64,000 bases of DNA from Pelomonas sp. Root405. GTDB taxonomy: Bacteria; Pseudomonadota; Gammaproteobacteria; Burkholderiales; Burkholderiaceae_C. A model generated the notes under the pieces. The model had not been told where the DNA came from and searched no databases. It was given only the letters and a program-made list of their open reading frames with translations. This document shows, one piece after another, positions 53,370 to 63,443 of the stretch. The stretch covers positions 81,599 to 145,598 of the forward strand of contig NZ_LMDU01000002.1 in the NCBI RefSeq assembly GCF_001425165.1, given 5' to 3'. Each line of letters opens with the position of its first letter. The stretch's first letter is position 1. A program made the translations under genes and the position numbers.

Positions 53370-56071
53370 ATTGGCTCGACACCTTGCGCAACGCCGCCCT
53401 GGCCCTGCTGCTGACCACCGTCGGCGCGGCGCAGGCTGCCCGCACCGTCACGCCGCTGGACGGCCACTGGCAGTTCACGCGCAGCGACGTGCCCGGTGCC
53501 GCCGAGCCCGCCTTCGACGACTCGGCCTGGGCCGCCGTGACGCTGCCGCACACCTGGAACGTGCCCGACGGCGAGACCGGCGGCACCGCCTACCGCGGCC
53601 CGGGCTGGTACCGGCGCGTGCTCGACATCAAGCCCGGCGCGGCGCAGCGCCGCTTCCTGGAGTTCGACGGCGCAACGCTGGCCGCCGACGTCTGGGTCAA
53701 CGGTCGCCACGCCGGCCGCCACGAAGGTGGCTATGCGCGCTTCCGGCTTGACATCACCACGCACCTGCAGCCCGGCCGCAACCTGCTGGCCGTGCGCGTG
53801 GACAACAGCAAGCTGCCGCATGTCGCGCCGCTGGGCGGCGACTTCACCGTCTTCGGCGGGCTGATCCGGCCAGTGCGCCTCGTCGAGACGCCCGCCACCC
53901 ACATCGAGCTGCTGGACCATGGCGGCCCCGGGCTGCGCTTCGACATCGACAAGCTGGACAACACGAGTACGAGGCTGAAGGTGCAGGTGCAGTTGCGCAA
54001 CGACGGCGCGCAACCTGCCCAGCGCCAGCTGCGCCTGACGCTGCGCGATGCCCAGGGCCGCAGCGTCGCCCAGCAGGTGCGCCAGCTGCGCCTGCCCGCC
54101 GGCGCAGCCGAGACGGTCACCCACCTGTTGACACTGACGAAGCCGCGTCTGTGGCAAGGCCTCAAAGACCCCTATCTATACCGCCTCAGCGCCGAGCTGC
54201 TGGATGGCCGCGAGGTGGCCGATGCGGTGCAGGTGCCGGCGGGCCTGCGCCAGTTCGGCGTCGACCCGCAGCGCGGCTTCCTGCTCAACGGCAAGCCCTA
54301 CCCGCTGTACGGCGTCAACTACTTCCACGCCGGCCGACCGGGGCGCGGCGTCGCCGTGGGCCCGGCAGAGATCGACGAGGACCTGCGCATCCTGATGGAC
54401 ATGGGCCTGACCGGCCTGCGCCTGGTGCACTACCAGCATCCGCCCCACATCTACGAGCGCGCGGACGAGCTGGGCCTGGTGCTGTGGACCGAGATCCCGC
54501 TGAACTCGGCGATGGAGGAAACGCCGGCCTTCCGCGACAACCTGTATGCCCAGCTGCGCGAGCTGGTGCGGCAGAACCACCACCATGCGTCGGTGGCCGT
54601 CTGGGGCATCGGCAACGAGGTCTACCGCGCCGACGAACCCATTCGCGCACTGCTCGCCGACCTGCATGCGCTGGCCAAGAAGGAAGACCCCGCGCGCCTG
54701 ACCAGCTACGCCCACTGCTGCGCGCCGGACGACCACCCGATGGCGCTGGTGGCCGACCTGGCCTCCTACAACCGCTACTGGGGCTGGTACGACGGCCAGT
54801 TCAAGGACATCGGCCCCTGGGCCGACAAGCTGCACGCCAAGCTGCCGGGCAAGCCCATCGGCCTGGGCGAGTACGGCGCCGGCGCCAGCGCCATCCAGCA
54901 GGAAGACCCGCCGCGCCGCCCCGAGCCCGGCGGCCGCTGGCACCCGGAGCAGTACCAGGCGCTGTTCCACGAAACCTATGCCGCCGAGATCGCCAAGCGG
55001 CCCTTCATGTGGGGCACATTCATCTGGCTGGGCTTCGACCATGCCGCCTCCAACCGCCACGAGGGCGACACCACCGGCCGCAACGACAAGGGCCTGGTCA
55101 ACTACGACCGCAGCAGGCTCAAGGACGCCTACCACCTGATGCGCGCCTGGTGGCAACCCAAACCCGTGCTGCACCTCACCAGCAAGCGCCTGGCCAACCG
55201 GCCGGCCGGCAAGGTGGACATCAAGGCCTACAGCAATGCCCGCAAGGCGACGTTGGAACTCAACGGCAAGACGGTAGGCACGGTCGACGTGATCGACCGC
55301 ATCGCCGTCTGGCCGCAGGTCGACCTGGCTGCAGGCCGCGCCAGCCTGAAGGTCAGCGACGACCGTGGCAGCAGCGACAGCGTCGAGTGGCAGATCGACG
55401 GCTGCAGCGCCGATGCGCTGGGCACCCAGCGCGTGCTGCAACTGCCGCGCGAAGGCGCTGCCTACGGCGCCCCGCACGCGCGGCTGCCGCTGGGCCCCAA
55501 GGAGTTCGTGCTGACCTTTGACGACGGTCCCAAACCCGGCACCACCGAGCGCGTGCTGCAGGCACTGAAGGCCGAGTGCGCCAAGGCCACGTTCTTCGTG
55601 AATGGCGAGCCGCTGTACCAGCATGTCGAGCTGGCCCAGCGCGTGAAGTCGGCGGGCCACACCGTGGCCATGCACGGACACAAGCATTCGGCCTTCGGCA
55701 CGCTGCCGGCCAAGGAGCAGCTGGCCGACCTGGAGAACATGCAGAAGGCTTACCGCTACGTCATCGGCGGCGAGCCGGCGGCCTGGCGCTTCCCCTTCCT
55801 GGCCGAAACCCCGGAGCTGCGCGAGGCGCTGGCCAAGCAGAAGGTGACGGTGCTGTCGGCCGATGTCGGCATCGAGGACTGGGTGCAGGGCCAGACGCCC
55901 GAAGCCATGGCCGACCGCCTGCTGAAGGGCCTGCGCGAGAAGGGTGGCGGCATCGTGCTGCTGCACGACGTGCAGGACCAGACCGCCGCCGCGCTGCCGC
56001 TGATGTTGCGCCGGCTCCAACAGGACGGCTGGCGCCTCGTGCATCTGCAATGGCCCGAGTCCACCCGCTAA
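53366..56071 (+). CDS. GH2 glycosidase fused to a CE4 (NodB-type) polysaccharide deacetylase
   Basis: A 901-residue secreted protein with a signal peptide (1-25). Residues 30-690 form a GH2 enzyme with acid/base Glu418 (WGIGNEVYR) and nucleophile Glu502 (GLGEYGAG). Residues 708-900 form a complete CE4 deacetylase: TFDDGP with Asp719-Asp720, HxxxH at His770-His774, RFPF at 808-811, ADVGIEDW, and LLHD with His867. Both active sites look functional. Such a fusion would remove acetyl groups and cleave the glycoside in one molecule. ATG 53366 overlaps the previous stop (ATGA). There is no frameshift or gap at the junction, so this is one polypeptide. Confidence 0.9.
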   Translation: MNWLDTLRNAALALLLTTVGAAQAARTVTPLDGHWQFTRSDVPGAAEPAFDDSAWAAVTLPHTWNVPDGETGGTAYRGPGWYRRVLDIKPGAAQRRFLEFDGATLAADVWVNGRHAGRHEGGYARFRLDITTHLQPGRNLLAVRVDNSKLPHVAPLGGDFTVFGGLIRPVRLVETPATHIELLDHGGPGLRFDIDKLDNTSTRLKVQVQLRNDGAQPAQRQLRLTLRDAQGRSVAQQVRQLRLPAGAAETVTHLLTLTKPRLWQGLKDPYLYRLSAELLDGREVADAVQVPAGLRQFGVDPQRGFLLNGKPYPLYGVNYFHAGRPGRGVAVGPAEIDEDLRILMDMGLTGLRLVHYQHPPHIYERADELGLVLWTEIPLNSAMEETPAFRDNLYAQLRELVRQNHHHASVAVWGIGNEVYRADEPIRALLADLHALAKKEDPARLTSYAHCCAPDDHPMALVADLASYNRYWGWYDGQFKDIGPWADKLHAKLPGKPIGLGEYGAGASAIQQEDPPRRPEPGGRWHPEQYQALFHETYAAEIAKRPFMWGTFIWLGFDHAASNRHEGDTTGRNDKGLVNYDRSRLKDAYHLMRAWWQPKPVLHLTSKRLANRPAGKVDIKAYSNARKATLELNGKTVGTVDVIDRIAVWPQVDLAAGRASLKVSDDRGSSDSVEWQIDGCSADALGTQRVLQLPREGAAYGAPHARLPLGPKEFVLTFDDGPKPGTTERVLQALKAECAKATFFVNGEPLYQHVELAQRVKSAGHTVAMHGHKHSAFGTLPAKEQLADLENMQKAYRYVIGGEPAAWRFPFLAETPELREALAKQKVTVLSADVGIEDWVQGQTPEAMADRLLKGLREKGGGIVLLHDVQDQTAAALPLMLRRLQQDGWRLVHLQWPESTR

Positions 56072-56083
56072 CGATCCAACTCC

Positions 56084-57856
56084 ATGCCCAACCCGTTGAT
56101 GACCCATTTCGCGCTGCTGCCCTTGCTGCTGGCGCTGCAATCCTGCAGCCAAGCACCTGTGGCGACCGCGCCCGCCCTGCCCGCCGCCAAACCGGCACCC
56201 GCCGCGCCGGACACCGGCCCCATCCAGCTCAACCAGGTCGGCTACCTGCCGGGCGGCAGCAAATGGGCCGCGCTGCCCGACGTGGCGGCGGACAGTTTTG
56301 CCGTGATCGATGCGGCCACCGGCCGCGAGGTCTGGCGCGGCGCGCTGGCCCCGGCCCAGCGCTGGGAGCCGGCGCAGGAGGCCGTGCGCCTGGCCAACTT
56401 CTCGGCCTGGCGTCAGCCCGGCCGCTACCGGCTGCAGGTCGACGGCCTGCCGTCGTCTGCGCCATTCGACATCGCGCCCGACGCCTATGTCGCGCTGAAC
56501 GCCGCTGCGCTGAAGTTCTTCTACTTCAACCGCGCCGGCATCGCGCTGGACGCGGCCCACGCCGGCGTCTGGGCACGGCCTGCGGGCCACCCGGATGACC
56601 GCGTCCTCGTGCACGCCTCGGCCGCCGGCCCGGGCCGGCCCGAGGGCACGGTGATCTCTGCGCCCAAGGGCTGGTACGACGCCGGCGACTACAACAAGTA
56701 CATCGTCAACAGCGGCATCACCGTCTACACGTTGCTGGCTGCGTGGGAGCATTTCCCCGAGACCTTCCGCACCCAGAAGCTCAACATCCCCGAGAGCGGC
56801 AACGCCGTCCCCGACATCCTCGACGAGGCGCTGTGGAACCTGGAGTGGATGCTGGACATGCAGGACCCCGCCGATGGCGGCGTCTATCACAAGCTCACCG
56901 ACAAGGGCTTCGACGGCATCGTCATGCCGCACCAGGCCAGGAACGACCGCTTCGTCGTCATGAAGGCCACCGCGGCGACGCTCGACTTCGCCGCCGTCAT
57001 GGCCCAGGCCGCCCGCGTGTTCGCACCCTTCGAGGCGCAGCGCCCGGGGCTGTCGGCGCGCTTCCTGGCAGCGTCCAAGCGCGCCTGGGACTGGGCCCAG
57101 GCTCACCCCGCCGTCCTCTACAAGCAGCCCGCCGACATCCACACCGGTGGCTATGACGACAAGCAGGTGTCCGACGAATTCGCCTGGGCCGCGGCCGAGC
57201 TGTTCGTCACGACCCGCGACCAGCGCTACTGGCAGACTTTTCGCAAGATCGCCCCGCCCATCGAGGTGCCGGGCTGGCCCAACGTCGGCGCGCTGGCCTG
57301 GACCACGCTGGCCCAGCACCGCGACCGGCTCGCCGCAGCCGATCGCGCCTGGGTGCAGACGCAGGTCGTCACGCTGGCCGGCAGCTACGCCGCGCGCTGG
57401 GAGGCCTCGCCCTACCGCGTGGCCATGCAGACCGTGGACTTCCACTGGGGCAGCAATGCGGTCGCGCTGAACCAGGCGCTGATGCTGATCCAAGGCTACC
57501 GGCTGGATGGCGAGCGCCGCAAACTGGACGCCGCGCAGGCCGCGCTGGACCTGGTGCTGGGCCGCCACCCCACCGGCTACGCCATGGTGACCGGCTTCGG
57601 CACGCGCTCGCCGCTGCACCCCCACCACCGGCCGTCCGGCGCCATGCCGCAGCATCCCCCGGTGCCCGGCATGATCATGGGCGGCGCGAACCCGAGCAAC
57701 GGCGACGACTGCAAGATGCCCTACCCGTCCAAGGCGCCGGCCAAGTTCTTCCAGGACGACTTCTGCAGCTACACCACGAACGAGATCGCGATCAATTGGA
57801 ACGCGCCCCTGGTGTACGTCACCGCCGCACTGAGCGCATTGACCCCCGCGCCTTAA
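56084..57856 (+). CDS. GH9 family lipoprotein beta-glucanase
   Basis: A 590-residue GH9 enzyme anchored as a lipoprotein (LQSC, Cys21). Residues 45-130 form the CelD-type Ig domain ([15 protein letters not shown]); the catalytic (alpha/alpha)6 domain has the nucleophile-activating pair Asp199 and Asp202 ([11 protein letters not shown]), the conserved [10 protein letters not shown] block, and proton donor Glu567 ([15 protein letters not shown]). GH9 enzymes cleave cellulose or xyloglucan beta-1,4-glucan backbones, and some act as exo-glucosidases or glucosaminidases. It starts 12 bp after the fusion gene. With alpha-xylosidase and galactosidase nearby, a xyloglucan backbone is the likeliest substrate. 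Confidence 0.88.
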   Translation: MPNPLMTHFALLPLLLALQSCSQAPVATAPALPAAKPAPAAPDTGPIQLNQVGYLPGGSKWAALPDVAADSFAVIDAATGREVWRGALAPAQRWEPAQEAVRLANFSAWRQPGRYRLQVDGLPSSAPFDIAPDAYVALNAAALKFFYFNRAGIALDAAHAGVWARPAGHPDDRVLVHASAAGPGRPEGTVISAPKGWYDAGDYNKYIVNSGITVYTLLAAWEHFPETFRTQKLNIPESGNAVPDILDEALWNLEWMLDMQDPADGGVYHKLTDKGFDGIVMPHQARNDRFVVMKATAATLDFAAVMAQAARVFAPFEAQRPGLSARFLAASKRAWDWAQAHPAVLYKQPADIHTGGYDDKQVSDEFAWAAAELFVTTRDQRYWQTFRKIAPPIEVPGWPNVGALAWTTLAQHRDRLAAADRAWVQTQVVTLAGSYAARWEASPYRVAMQTVDFHWGSNAVALNQALMLIQGYRLDGERRKLDAAQAALDLVLGRHPTGYAMVTGFGTRSPLHPHHRPSGAMPQHPPVPGMIMGGANPSNGDDCKMPYPSKAPAKFFQDDFCSYTTNEIAINWNAPLVYVTAALSALTPAP

Positions 57857-57941
57857 GGGCATAGAACGGCGCACGGCCGCGCGCGTTCAACAGGTTGTTG
57901 ATGACAGGCGCCGGGACCACTTGAACACACCGGAGACTCTC

Positions 57942-59498
57942 ATGAACGCCATCGCAAACCTGAAGATCGGTGTGCGCCTGACCATCGGCTTCGCGGCGGT
58001 CATCTCGCTGCTGATCATGCTTGCCGCGATCGGCGTGACCAAGATCAGTGCCATCAGTGCCGACACGGAAATCATCCTGCACGACCGCTTCGCCAAGGTG
58101 GAGCTGGCGCAGACGGTGGAGAACGAAGTCAACAAGCAGCTTCGCGCGCTGAGCACGGCGCTGATCGCCACCGACGCCGCCCTGGCGGAGAAGGAACTGG
58201 CGAAGCTGGAAGCCTCGCTGCCCGTCGTGGCGAATGCCATCGACAAGCTGACGGCCAGCGTGCGCGAAGGCCCCGGCCTGGCAGCGCTCAAGGAAGTGGT
58301 GGAAAGCGGCGCCAGGTTCAAGGCGAAGGAGCAGCAGCTGATCGCCTCCATCAAGGGCGGCAGGGCCGAGGAGGCGCGCGCGTTGCTGATCTCCGACGTC
58401 CTGCCGCTCCAGAGCGCCTACCTGATGGCCATCGAGAGCTTCGCGAAGTCGCAGGCCGACAGCATGGAGGAGTTCGGCACCGACGCTGCCGAGCTGGGCA
58501 GCGGCGCCAAGCTGCTGATGGAGGTGCTGTCGCTGATCGCCGTGCTGCTGGCCATCGTGATCGCCTTTTTACTGAAGCGCTCGATCACCTTGCCGATTGC
58601 CGACGCGTTGCGCATCGCCGAGACCGTGGCGGCTGGCGACCTGACCTCCCGCTTCACGGTGAACAGTCGCGATGAGACGGGGCAGCTGCTGACCGCGCTC
58701 GGGTCCATGAACGAGAGCCTCGTCCGCATCGTGCATCAGGTCCGGCTGAGCAGTGACTCCATCGCCACCGGCTCCCACCAGATCGCCAGCGGCGGCGTTG
58801 ACCTGTCGCAGCGCACCGAAGAGCAGGCCTCTAGCCTGCAGGAGACCGCGTCGGCAATGGAAGAGGTCACGACGACGGTCCAGCGCAGCGCCGAGTCGGC
58901 ACGCAACGCCCGGACATTGGCGGCATCCGCCAGCGCAGTCGCCACCAAGGGCGGCGCCGTCGTGGCTGAGGTCGTCGCGACGATGAAGGACATCAGCGCC
59001 AGTTCACACCGGATCGCCGACATCACCGGCGTCATCGACGGCATCGCCTTCCAGACCAACATCCTGGCGCTGAATGCCGCCGTCGAGGCGGCCCGCGCCG
59101 GCGAACAGGGGCGCGGCTTCGCGGTCGTCGCAGGTGAAGTCCGCACGCTGGCGCAGCGCGCCGCGACGGCAGCCCGCGAGATCAAGGTGCTGATCGCGGA
59201 AAGCGTGGGCCGTGTCGAAACCGGATCACGCCTGGTCGCCGGTGCCGGGATGACGATGGACGAGCTGGTGCAGCAGGTTCAGCAGGTGGCCGCGCTGATC
59301 GCGGAGATCAGCACGGCCACCGAGCAGCAGAGCCTTGGCCTGGGCGAGGTGAGCAAGGCGGTGAACCAACTCGACCAGGTGACCCAGCAGAACGCGGCGC
59401 TTGTCGAGGAATCGGCGGCTGCGGCAGGCAGCCTCAGCCACCAGGCCAAGCGCCTGACCGAGCTGGTCGGCGCGTTCAAGCTGAACGACCAGCCCTGA
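57942..59498 (+). CDS. Methyl-accepting chemotaxis protein
   Basis: A 518-residue intact chemoreceptor. The start is ATG 57942, with ggagact upstream; a TTG 21 bases earlier is less likely. TM1 (about 11-31), a four-helix-bundle-type periplasmic domain, TM2 ([14 protein letters not shown]), HAMP, and a signalling domain with [20 protein letters not shown] and methylation helices. There is no C-terminal CheR pentapeptide. It is 85 bp after the GH9 gene and may sense sugars released by the neighbouring enzymes; the ligand is not known. It converges on the minus-strand GH2 gene 18 bp away. Confidence 0.93.
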   Translation: MNAIANLKIGVRLTIGFAAVISLLIMLAAIGVTKISAISADTEIILHDRFAKVELAQTVENEVNKQLRALSTALIATDAALAEKELAKLEASLPVVANAIDKLTASVREGPGLAALKEVVESGARFKAKEQQLIASIKGGRAEEARALLISDVLPLQSAYLMAIESFAKSQADSMEEFGTDAAELGSGAKLLMEVLSLIAVLLAIVIAFLLKRSITLPIADALRIAETVAAGDLTSRFTVNSRDETGQLLTALGSMNESLVRIVHQVRLSSDSIATGSHQIASGGVDLSQRTEEQASSLQETASAMEEVTTTVQRSAESARNARTLAASASAVATKGGAVVAEVVATMKDISASSHRIADITGVIDGIAFQTNILALNAAVEAARAGEQGRGFAVVAGEVRTLAQRAATAAREIKVLIAESVGRVETGSRLVAGAGMTMDELVQQVQQVAALIAEISTATEQQSLGLGEVSKAVNQLDQVTQQNAALVEESAAAAGSLSHQAKRLTELVGAFKLNDQP

Positions 59499-59516
59499 TC
59501 GAAGCGACGACCCCGC

Positions 59517-62375
59517 TCAGTCGAGGTCGATCACCAGGTCCGCTGCGTTCAGACCGTCGCCGGTGGCGCGCAGCGTGGCGCGGCCGGGGCTGCCGGTGGA
59601 CTGCAGGATGACCTGCGCATGTCCGTTGAAGACGCTGCGCTGCCACGGCGCGGCGGCCGTGGTGGTGCGCAGCGTGAGCCAGCGCCGGCCGCCTTGCGCG
59701 TCGTCAAACAGTTTGCGTGTGCCGCCGGCCGGCGTGGCGAAGACGAGGGTCAGCGTGTTGCTGTCGCTCAAGTGCGCTGGGTCGAGGTCGATCACGCCCA
59801 TGCTGTCCTCGCGGCGCGGCGTCATTGCCTTGCCGTTCAGGTAGACCTGCTGGCCGGGCGTGATGTCGCCGACGAACAGCGCCGCGCGGCCCGACGCCGC
59901 AGCCGGGCGCGCAAAGCTGGCCTGCACGACGTTCCAGGCGCCGTCGGCCGGCTGCTTGTCGGCAGGCAGCCAGGCGAAGGGGTCGCGCCAGGCGGCACTG
60001 CCTGTGTCGGTCAGCAGTGCCGCAGCGTCTTCCGGTTTGGCTACAGCCTTCTGGCGCCAGCCGTTGACGGCGGCGTAGCGGTGGAACTCGGCCGGCTTGT
60101 CGGCCTCGTGCGAGCCGGGGTCGCCATTGCCCATGCCGATCAGCCGCGCCGGGCCCGAGGCCTCGAAGCCGATGCGGTGGCCGGCCGTGGGCACGACGCG
60201 GCCCTCGCGGTCGACCACGCTGATGCGCACCACTGCCACATCGTCGCCATCGGCGCGGATGCGCGTACGGTCGGCCGTCAGCCGCACCGCGCTGCCATTG
60301 CCCGTGGTGGCCACGGTCTCAGTGGCGACCAGCTTGCCGGCCTGGTAGCCACGCGCCACCAGGCTGCCCGGCGCATAGGGCACGCGCCATTGCAGGTGGG
60401 CGTAGCGCGCCAGCGGCTTGCGGCCCAGGGACTGGCCGTTCAGCAGCAGCTCGACCTCGTCGGTGTTGGCGTAGACGCGCACGTCGATGGGCTGGCCGTC
60501 GCGGCCGGGCCAGTTCCAGTGCGGCAGCAGATGCACGGTGGGCGCGGTGGTCCAGGCCGTCCGCAGGTAGTGGCCGCTGTCCTTGAGCAGGCCGGTCGTG
60601 TCCATCATGCCGAACTGCGAGGAGACGGCCGGCCAGCCGAAGGGCGTGGTCTCGCCGCGGTAGTCGAAGCCGGTCCAGAAGAACACGCCGGCGATGAAGG
60701 GGCGCTCGGCGTTGTAGCGCCAGGCCTCTTCGATGGACGCGGTCGACGCGCCGCCGGAGCGCTTGTCGTAGGCGGCGATGTGCACGCGCGCCGGGTCGTC
60801 GGTGTAGACGCCGCGCGTGGCGTAGGTCAGGCCTTCCTCGGTGACAACCGTTGCCCGCTCGGGAAAGCGCTTGTGCATCGCATCGATGTCGTGCTGGGCC
60901 TTGTAGTTGAAGCCGAGCACTTCCGAGCCGACCGCGGTGCCTTCAGGGCCACCGGAGCTGGAGGCCGCCAGCGTGACCGGCCGCGTCGGGTCCATGCGCC
61001 TGACGACCGCCTGCATCTCACGCGCCAGACGCGTGCCGACGGCGCTGTTCTCGATGGCCCATTCCTCATTGCCGACCGACCACAGGATGATGGACGGGTG
61101 GTTGCGGCCGCGGCGCACCAGGCGCTCCATCTCGTCGCGGATCTGCGGCGCGGTGCCCATCATGCGGTGCTCGTCGATGACGAGGATGCCCAGGCGGTCG
61201 CAGGCGTCCAGCAGTTCGGGCGTGGCCGGGTGATGGGCCGAGCGGATGGCGTTCACGCCCATCACCTTGAGCATCTTCAACCGCGCCTCGTGCATGCCGT
61301 CGGACAGCGCCACGCCGATGCCGGCATGGTCCTGGTGGTTGTTGACGCCGTGCAGCTTGACGTGGCGGCCGTTGAGGAAGAAGCCGGCGTTGGCGTCGAA
61401 GCGGATCGTGCGGATGCCGAAGGGCGTGTCGTAGCTGTCGACCACGCGGCCGGCTTGCCTGACGTGCGTCGTCAGCTTGTAGAGCTGCGGTGTTTCCAGC
61501 GACCACAGCTGCGGCGCCGTCACGCGGAGCGTCGCGGCCACGTCGATGCTGGTGTCCACGCCCACGCGCCGGGCCGGCACGCTGGCGCGTGCGACGACGC
61601 GGCCAGCGGGGTCGCGCAGCTCATGCTCCAGGCTGAAGGAGGTGGCGGCCTTGCCTTCGTTGCGCACGGTGGTGTCGACGGCCACATCGGCGACGTTGCC
61701 CTTGACCGCGGCGCGCACGAAGGTGCCCCAGTGGCCGACGCGCAGCGGCTCGGTCTGGGTCAGCCAGACATGGCGGTAGATGCCCGCGCCTTCATACCAC
61801 CAGCCTTCCTGCGTGGTGGCGTCCACGCGCATGGCAACGACGTTGCGGCCGCCGTAGTTCAGGTAGTCGCTGATGTCGACGCGAAAGCTCGAATACCCGC
61901 TGGCCTCGCGGTGCAGGTAGTGGCCGTTGACCCAGACCACGCTGTCGCGGAAGACGCCGTCGAACTCCAGCGCGATGCGCTTGCCCTGGGCGGCGGCGGG
62001 GATGTTGAGTTCGCGCCGGTACCAGCCGACGCTGTTCTCCGGGAAGGCCCGGCCGATGGCCTTGGAACCATGCGCCGAACTGCCGCGCGCGTCGAAGGGC
62101 AGCTCCACCGCCCAGTCGTGCGGCAGGTGCAGGCGGCGCCAGGTGCGGTCGTCGAAGTCGGCGCCCGCAGGGCCGTCGCCAAAGCCGGCCTTGGCGAAGA
62201 AGAAGGCCCGCGTGCTGTGGCTGAAGTCCTGCGCCGGGTCTTGCGCGTGGCCCAGTGCAAAGCGCCAGCCGTCGTCGATGCGCGTGCGCTGGCGCGCGCC
62301 GTCGGCAGACGCAGGGCCGCCAGCGATGGCGAGCACCCATATCAAGAACCAGGTAAAGCGGAAAAGTCTCGTCAT
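59517..62375 (-). CDS. Secreted GH2 glycoside hydrolase, second beta-galactosidase type
   Basis: A 952-residue GH2 enzyme with a signal peptide (1-24). Layout as in the gene at 50520: jelly-roll (GWYRRELNIP, VFRDSVVWVNG), TIM barrel with acid/base Glu437 (LWSVGNEEW) and nucleophile Glu513 (VVTEEGLTY), then DUF4982-like and Ig-like domains (LIGMGNGDPGSHEAD) and a C-terminal extension. The two GH2 proteins are paralogues in layout but differ clearly in sequence. It lies 73 bp downstream of the alpha-xylosidase gene on the same strand, so they probably form an operon. Confidence 0.88.
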   Translation of the reverse strand: MTRLFRFTWFLIWVLAIAGGPASADGARQRTRIDDGWRFALGHAQDPAQDFSHSTRAFFFAKAGFGDGPAGADFDDRTWRRLHLPHDWAVELPFDARGSSAHGSKAIGRAFPENSVGWYRRELNIPAAAQGKRIALEFDGVFRDSVVWVNGHYLHREASGYSSFRVDISDYLNYGGRNVVAMRVDATTQEGWWYEGAGIYRHVWLTQTEPLRVGHWGTFVRAAVKGNVADVAVDTTVRNEGKAATSFSLEHELRDPAGRVVARASVPARRVGVDTSIDVAATLRVTAPQLWSLETPQLYKLTTHVRQAGRVVDSYDTPFGIRTIRFDANAGFFLNGRHVKLHGVNNHQDHAGIGVALSDGMHEARLKMLKVMGVNAIRSAHHPATPELLDACDRLGILVIDEHRMMGTAPQIRDEMERLVRRGRNHPSIILWSVGNEEWAIENSAVGTRLAREMQAVVRRMDPTRPVTLAASSSGGPEGTAVGSEVLGFNYKAQHDIDAMHKRFPERATVVTEEGLTYATRGVYTDDPARVHIAAYDKRSGGASTASIEEAWRYNAERPFIAGVFFWTGFDYRGETTPFGWPAVSSQFGMMDTTGLLKDSGHYLRTAWTTAPTVHLLPHWNWPGRDGQPIDVRVYANTDEVELLLNGQSLGRKPLARYAHLQWRVPYAPGSLVARGYQAGKLVATETVATTGNGSAVRLTADRTRIRADGDDVAVVRISVVDREGRVVPTAGHRIGFEASGPARLIGMGNGDPGSHEADKPAEFHRYAAVNGWRQKAVAKPEDAAALLTDTGSAAWRDPFAWLPADKQPADGAWNVVQASFARPAAASGRAALFVGDITPGQQVYLNGKAMTPRREDSMGVIDLDPAHLSDSNTLTLVFATPAGGTRKLFDDAQGGRRWLTLRTTTAAAPWQRSVFNGHAQVILQSTGSPGRATLRATGDGLNAADLVIDLD

Positions 62376-62769
62376 GGCGGCGGTTGAAACGTCCTTGTGA
62401 TCAATGCTGGGATGCCGACCAACGCGGCATCCCTAAGCTCCGTGGGCCTCAGTCGCCCCAGCGCAGCTCACGCCCTTGGCCCAGCACCGGACTGCGCTGG
62501 CCGTCCACGTCCAGTGCCCAGTCGCGCAACGCGCCTTCGGTGACCTCGGCCGTGTACTGCCCACCGCTGCGGCTGACCCTGCCGCGTGCCGCGACGCTGC
62601 CGTCCGGCCCCACGACCGTGAAGCCCGCGCTCTGGCCGTCGGCCAGCTCGAACACGCGCAGCACCGTGCCGCTGGCGTAGTCGTAGTCCGGCTTCTCGGT
62701 CTCGGCGCCCCAGGGGATGACGCTGCCCGGTGCGGCATAGAGCGGCATGCTGAGGAAGCCATGCGTCTC

Positions 62770-62968
62770 CTTGTGCCAGCGCCCACCCGGCTTCTTCTCG
62801 CCGCTGAGCAGGTGGGTCCACGTCCCTTCGGGCAAGTAGAAGTCCACCTCCCCGCTCTCCGTGAACACTCTTGTGCCAGCGCCCACCCGGCTTCTTCTCG
62901 CCGCTGAGCAGGTGGGTCCACGTCCCTTCGGGCAAGTAGAAGTCCACCTCCCCGCTCTCCGTGAACAC
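62770..62968. repeat. Perfect 100-bp tandem duplication in the GH31 gene (frame-breaking)
   Basis: Bases 62770-62869 recur at 62870-62968 with a period of 100 bp. The unit encodes the conserved C-terminal segment FTESGEVDFYLPEGTWTHLL. Because 100 is not a multiple of three, the reading frame changes. Confidence 0.95.
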
Positions 62969-63131
62969 GGGTGCCACCAGCAGGCTTTCGCCGAGCTGGT
63001 ACTGCCGGTCCAGCGGCGCGCAGGCTGGGTCCTGCGGATGCTCGATGAGCATCGCGCGCATCAGCGGCACGCCCGTCTCGGTCGCCTCGTGAGCCTTGGC
63101 GTAGAGATAGGGCATGAGCTGGTGCTTGAGC

Positions 63132-63443
63132 TGCGTGAAGGTGCGCAGCACGTCGCAGCTTTCTTCGTCCACGAGCCATGGCACCCGGTAGCTGCTGCTG
63201 CCGTGCAGGCGGCTGTGCGAGGACATCAGGCCGAACTGGATCCAGCGCTTGTAGACGGCCGGCGGCGGGTTGCCTTCGAAGCCGCCGTGCGTGAAGGTGC
63301 GCAGCACGTCGCAGCTTTCTTCGTCCACGAGCCATGGCACCCGGTAGCTGCTGCTGCCGTGCAGGCGGCTGTGCGAGGACATCAGGCCGAACTGGATCCA
63401 GCGCTTGTAGACGGCCGGCGGCGGGTTGCCTTCGAAGCCGCCG
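63132..63443. repeat. Perfect 156-bp tandem duplication in the GH31 gene (in frame)
   Basis: Bases 63132-63287 are repeated exactly at 63288-63443. The unit encodes 52 residues containing AVYKRWIQFGLMSSHSRLHG, a conserved strand-helix of the GH31 barrel that occurs once in other family members. Confidence 0.95.

Noticed and set aside
53366..56071. Possibility that the GH2-CE4 fusion is two genes joined by a sequencing error
   Set aside because: The frame is continuous, there is no ribosome-binding site or start codon near the junction, and both domains are complete with a normal linker.
54176..57874. Very long minus-strand open frame (1232 codons) opposite the GH2-CE4 and GH9 genes
   Set aside because: It is a high-GC antisense shadow: the product is repetitive Gly/Arg/Ala/His-rich sequence without domains, while the plus strand encodes complete enzymes.
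59619..62387. 922-codon plus-strand frame opposite the third GH2 gene
   Set aside because: Antisense shadow; the minus strand has all GH2 motifs.
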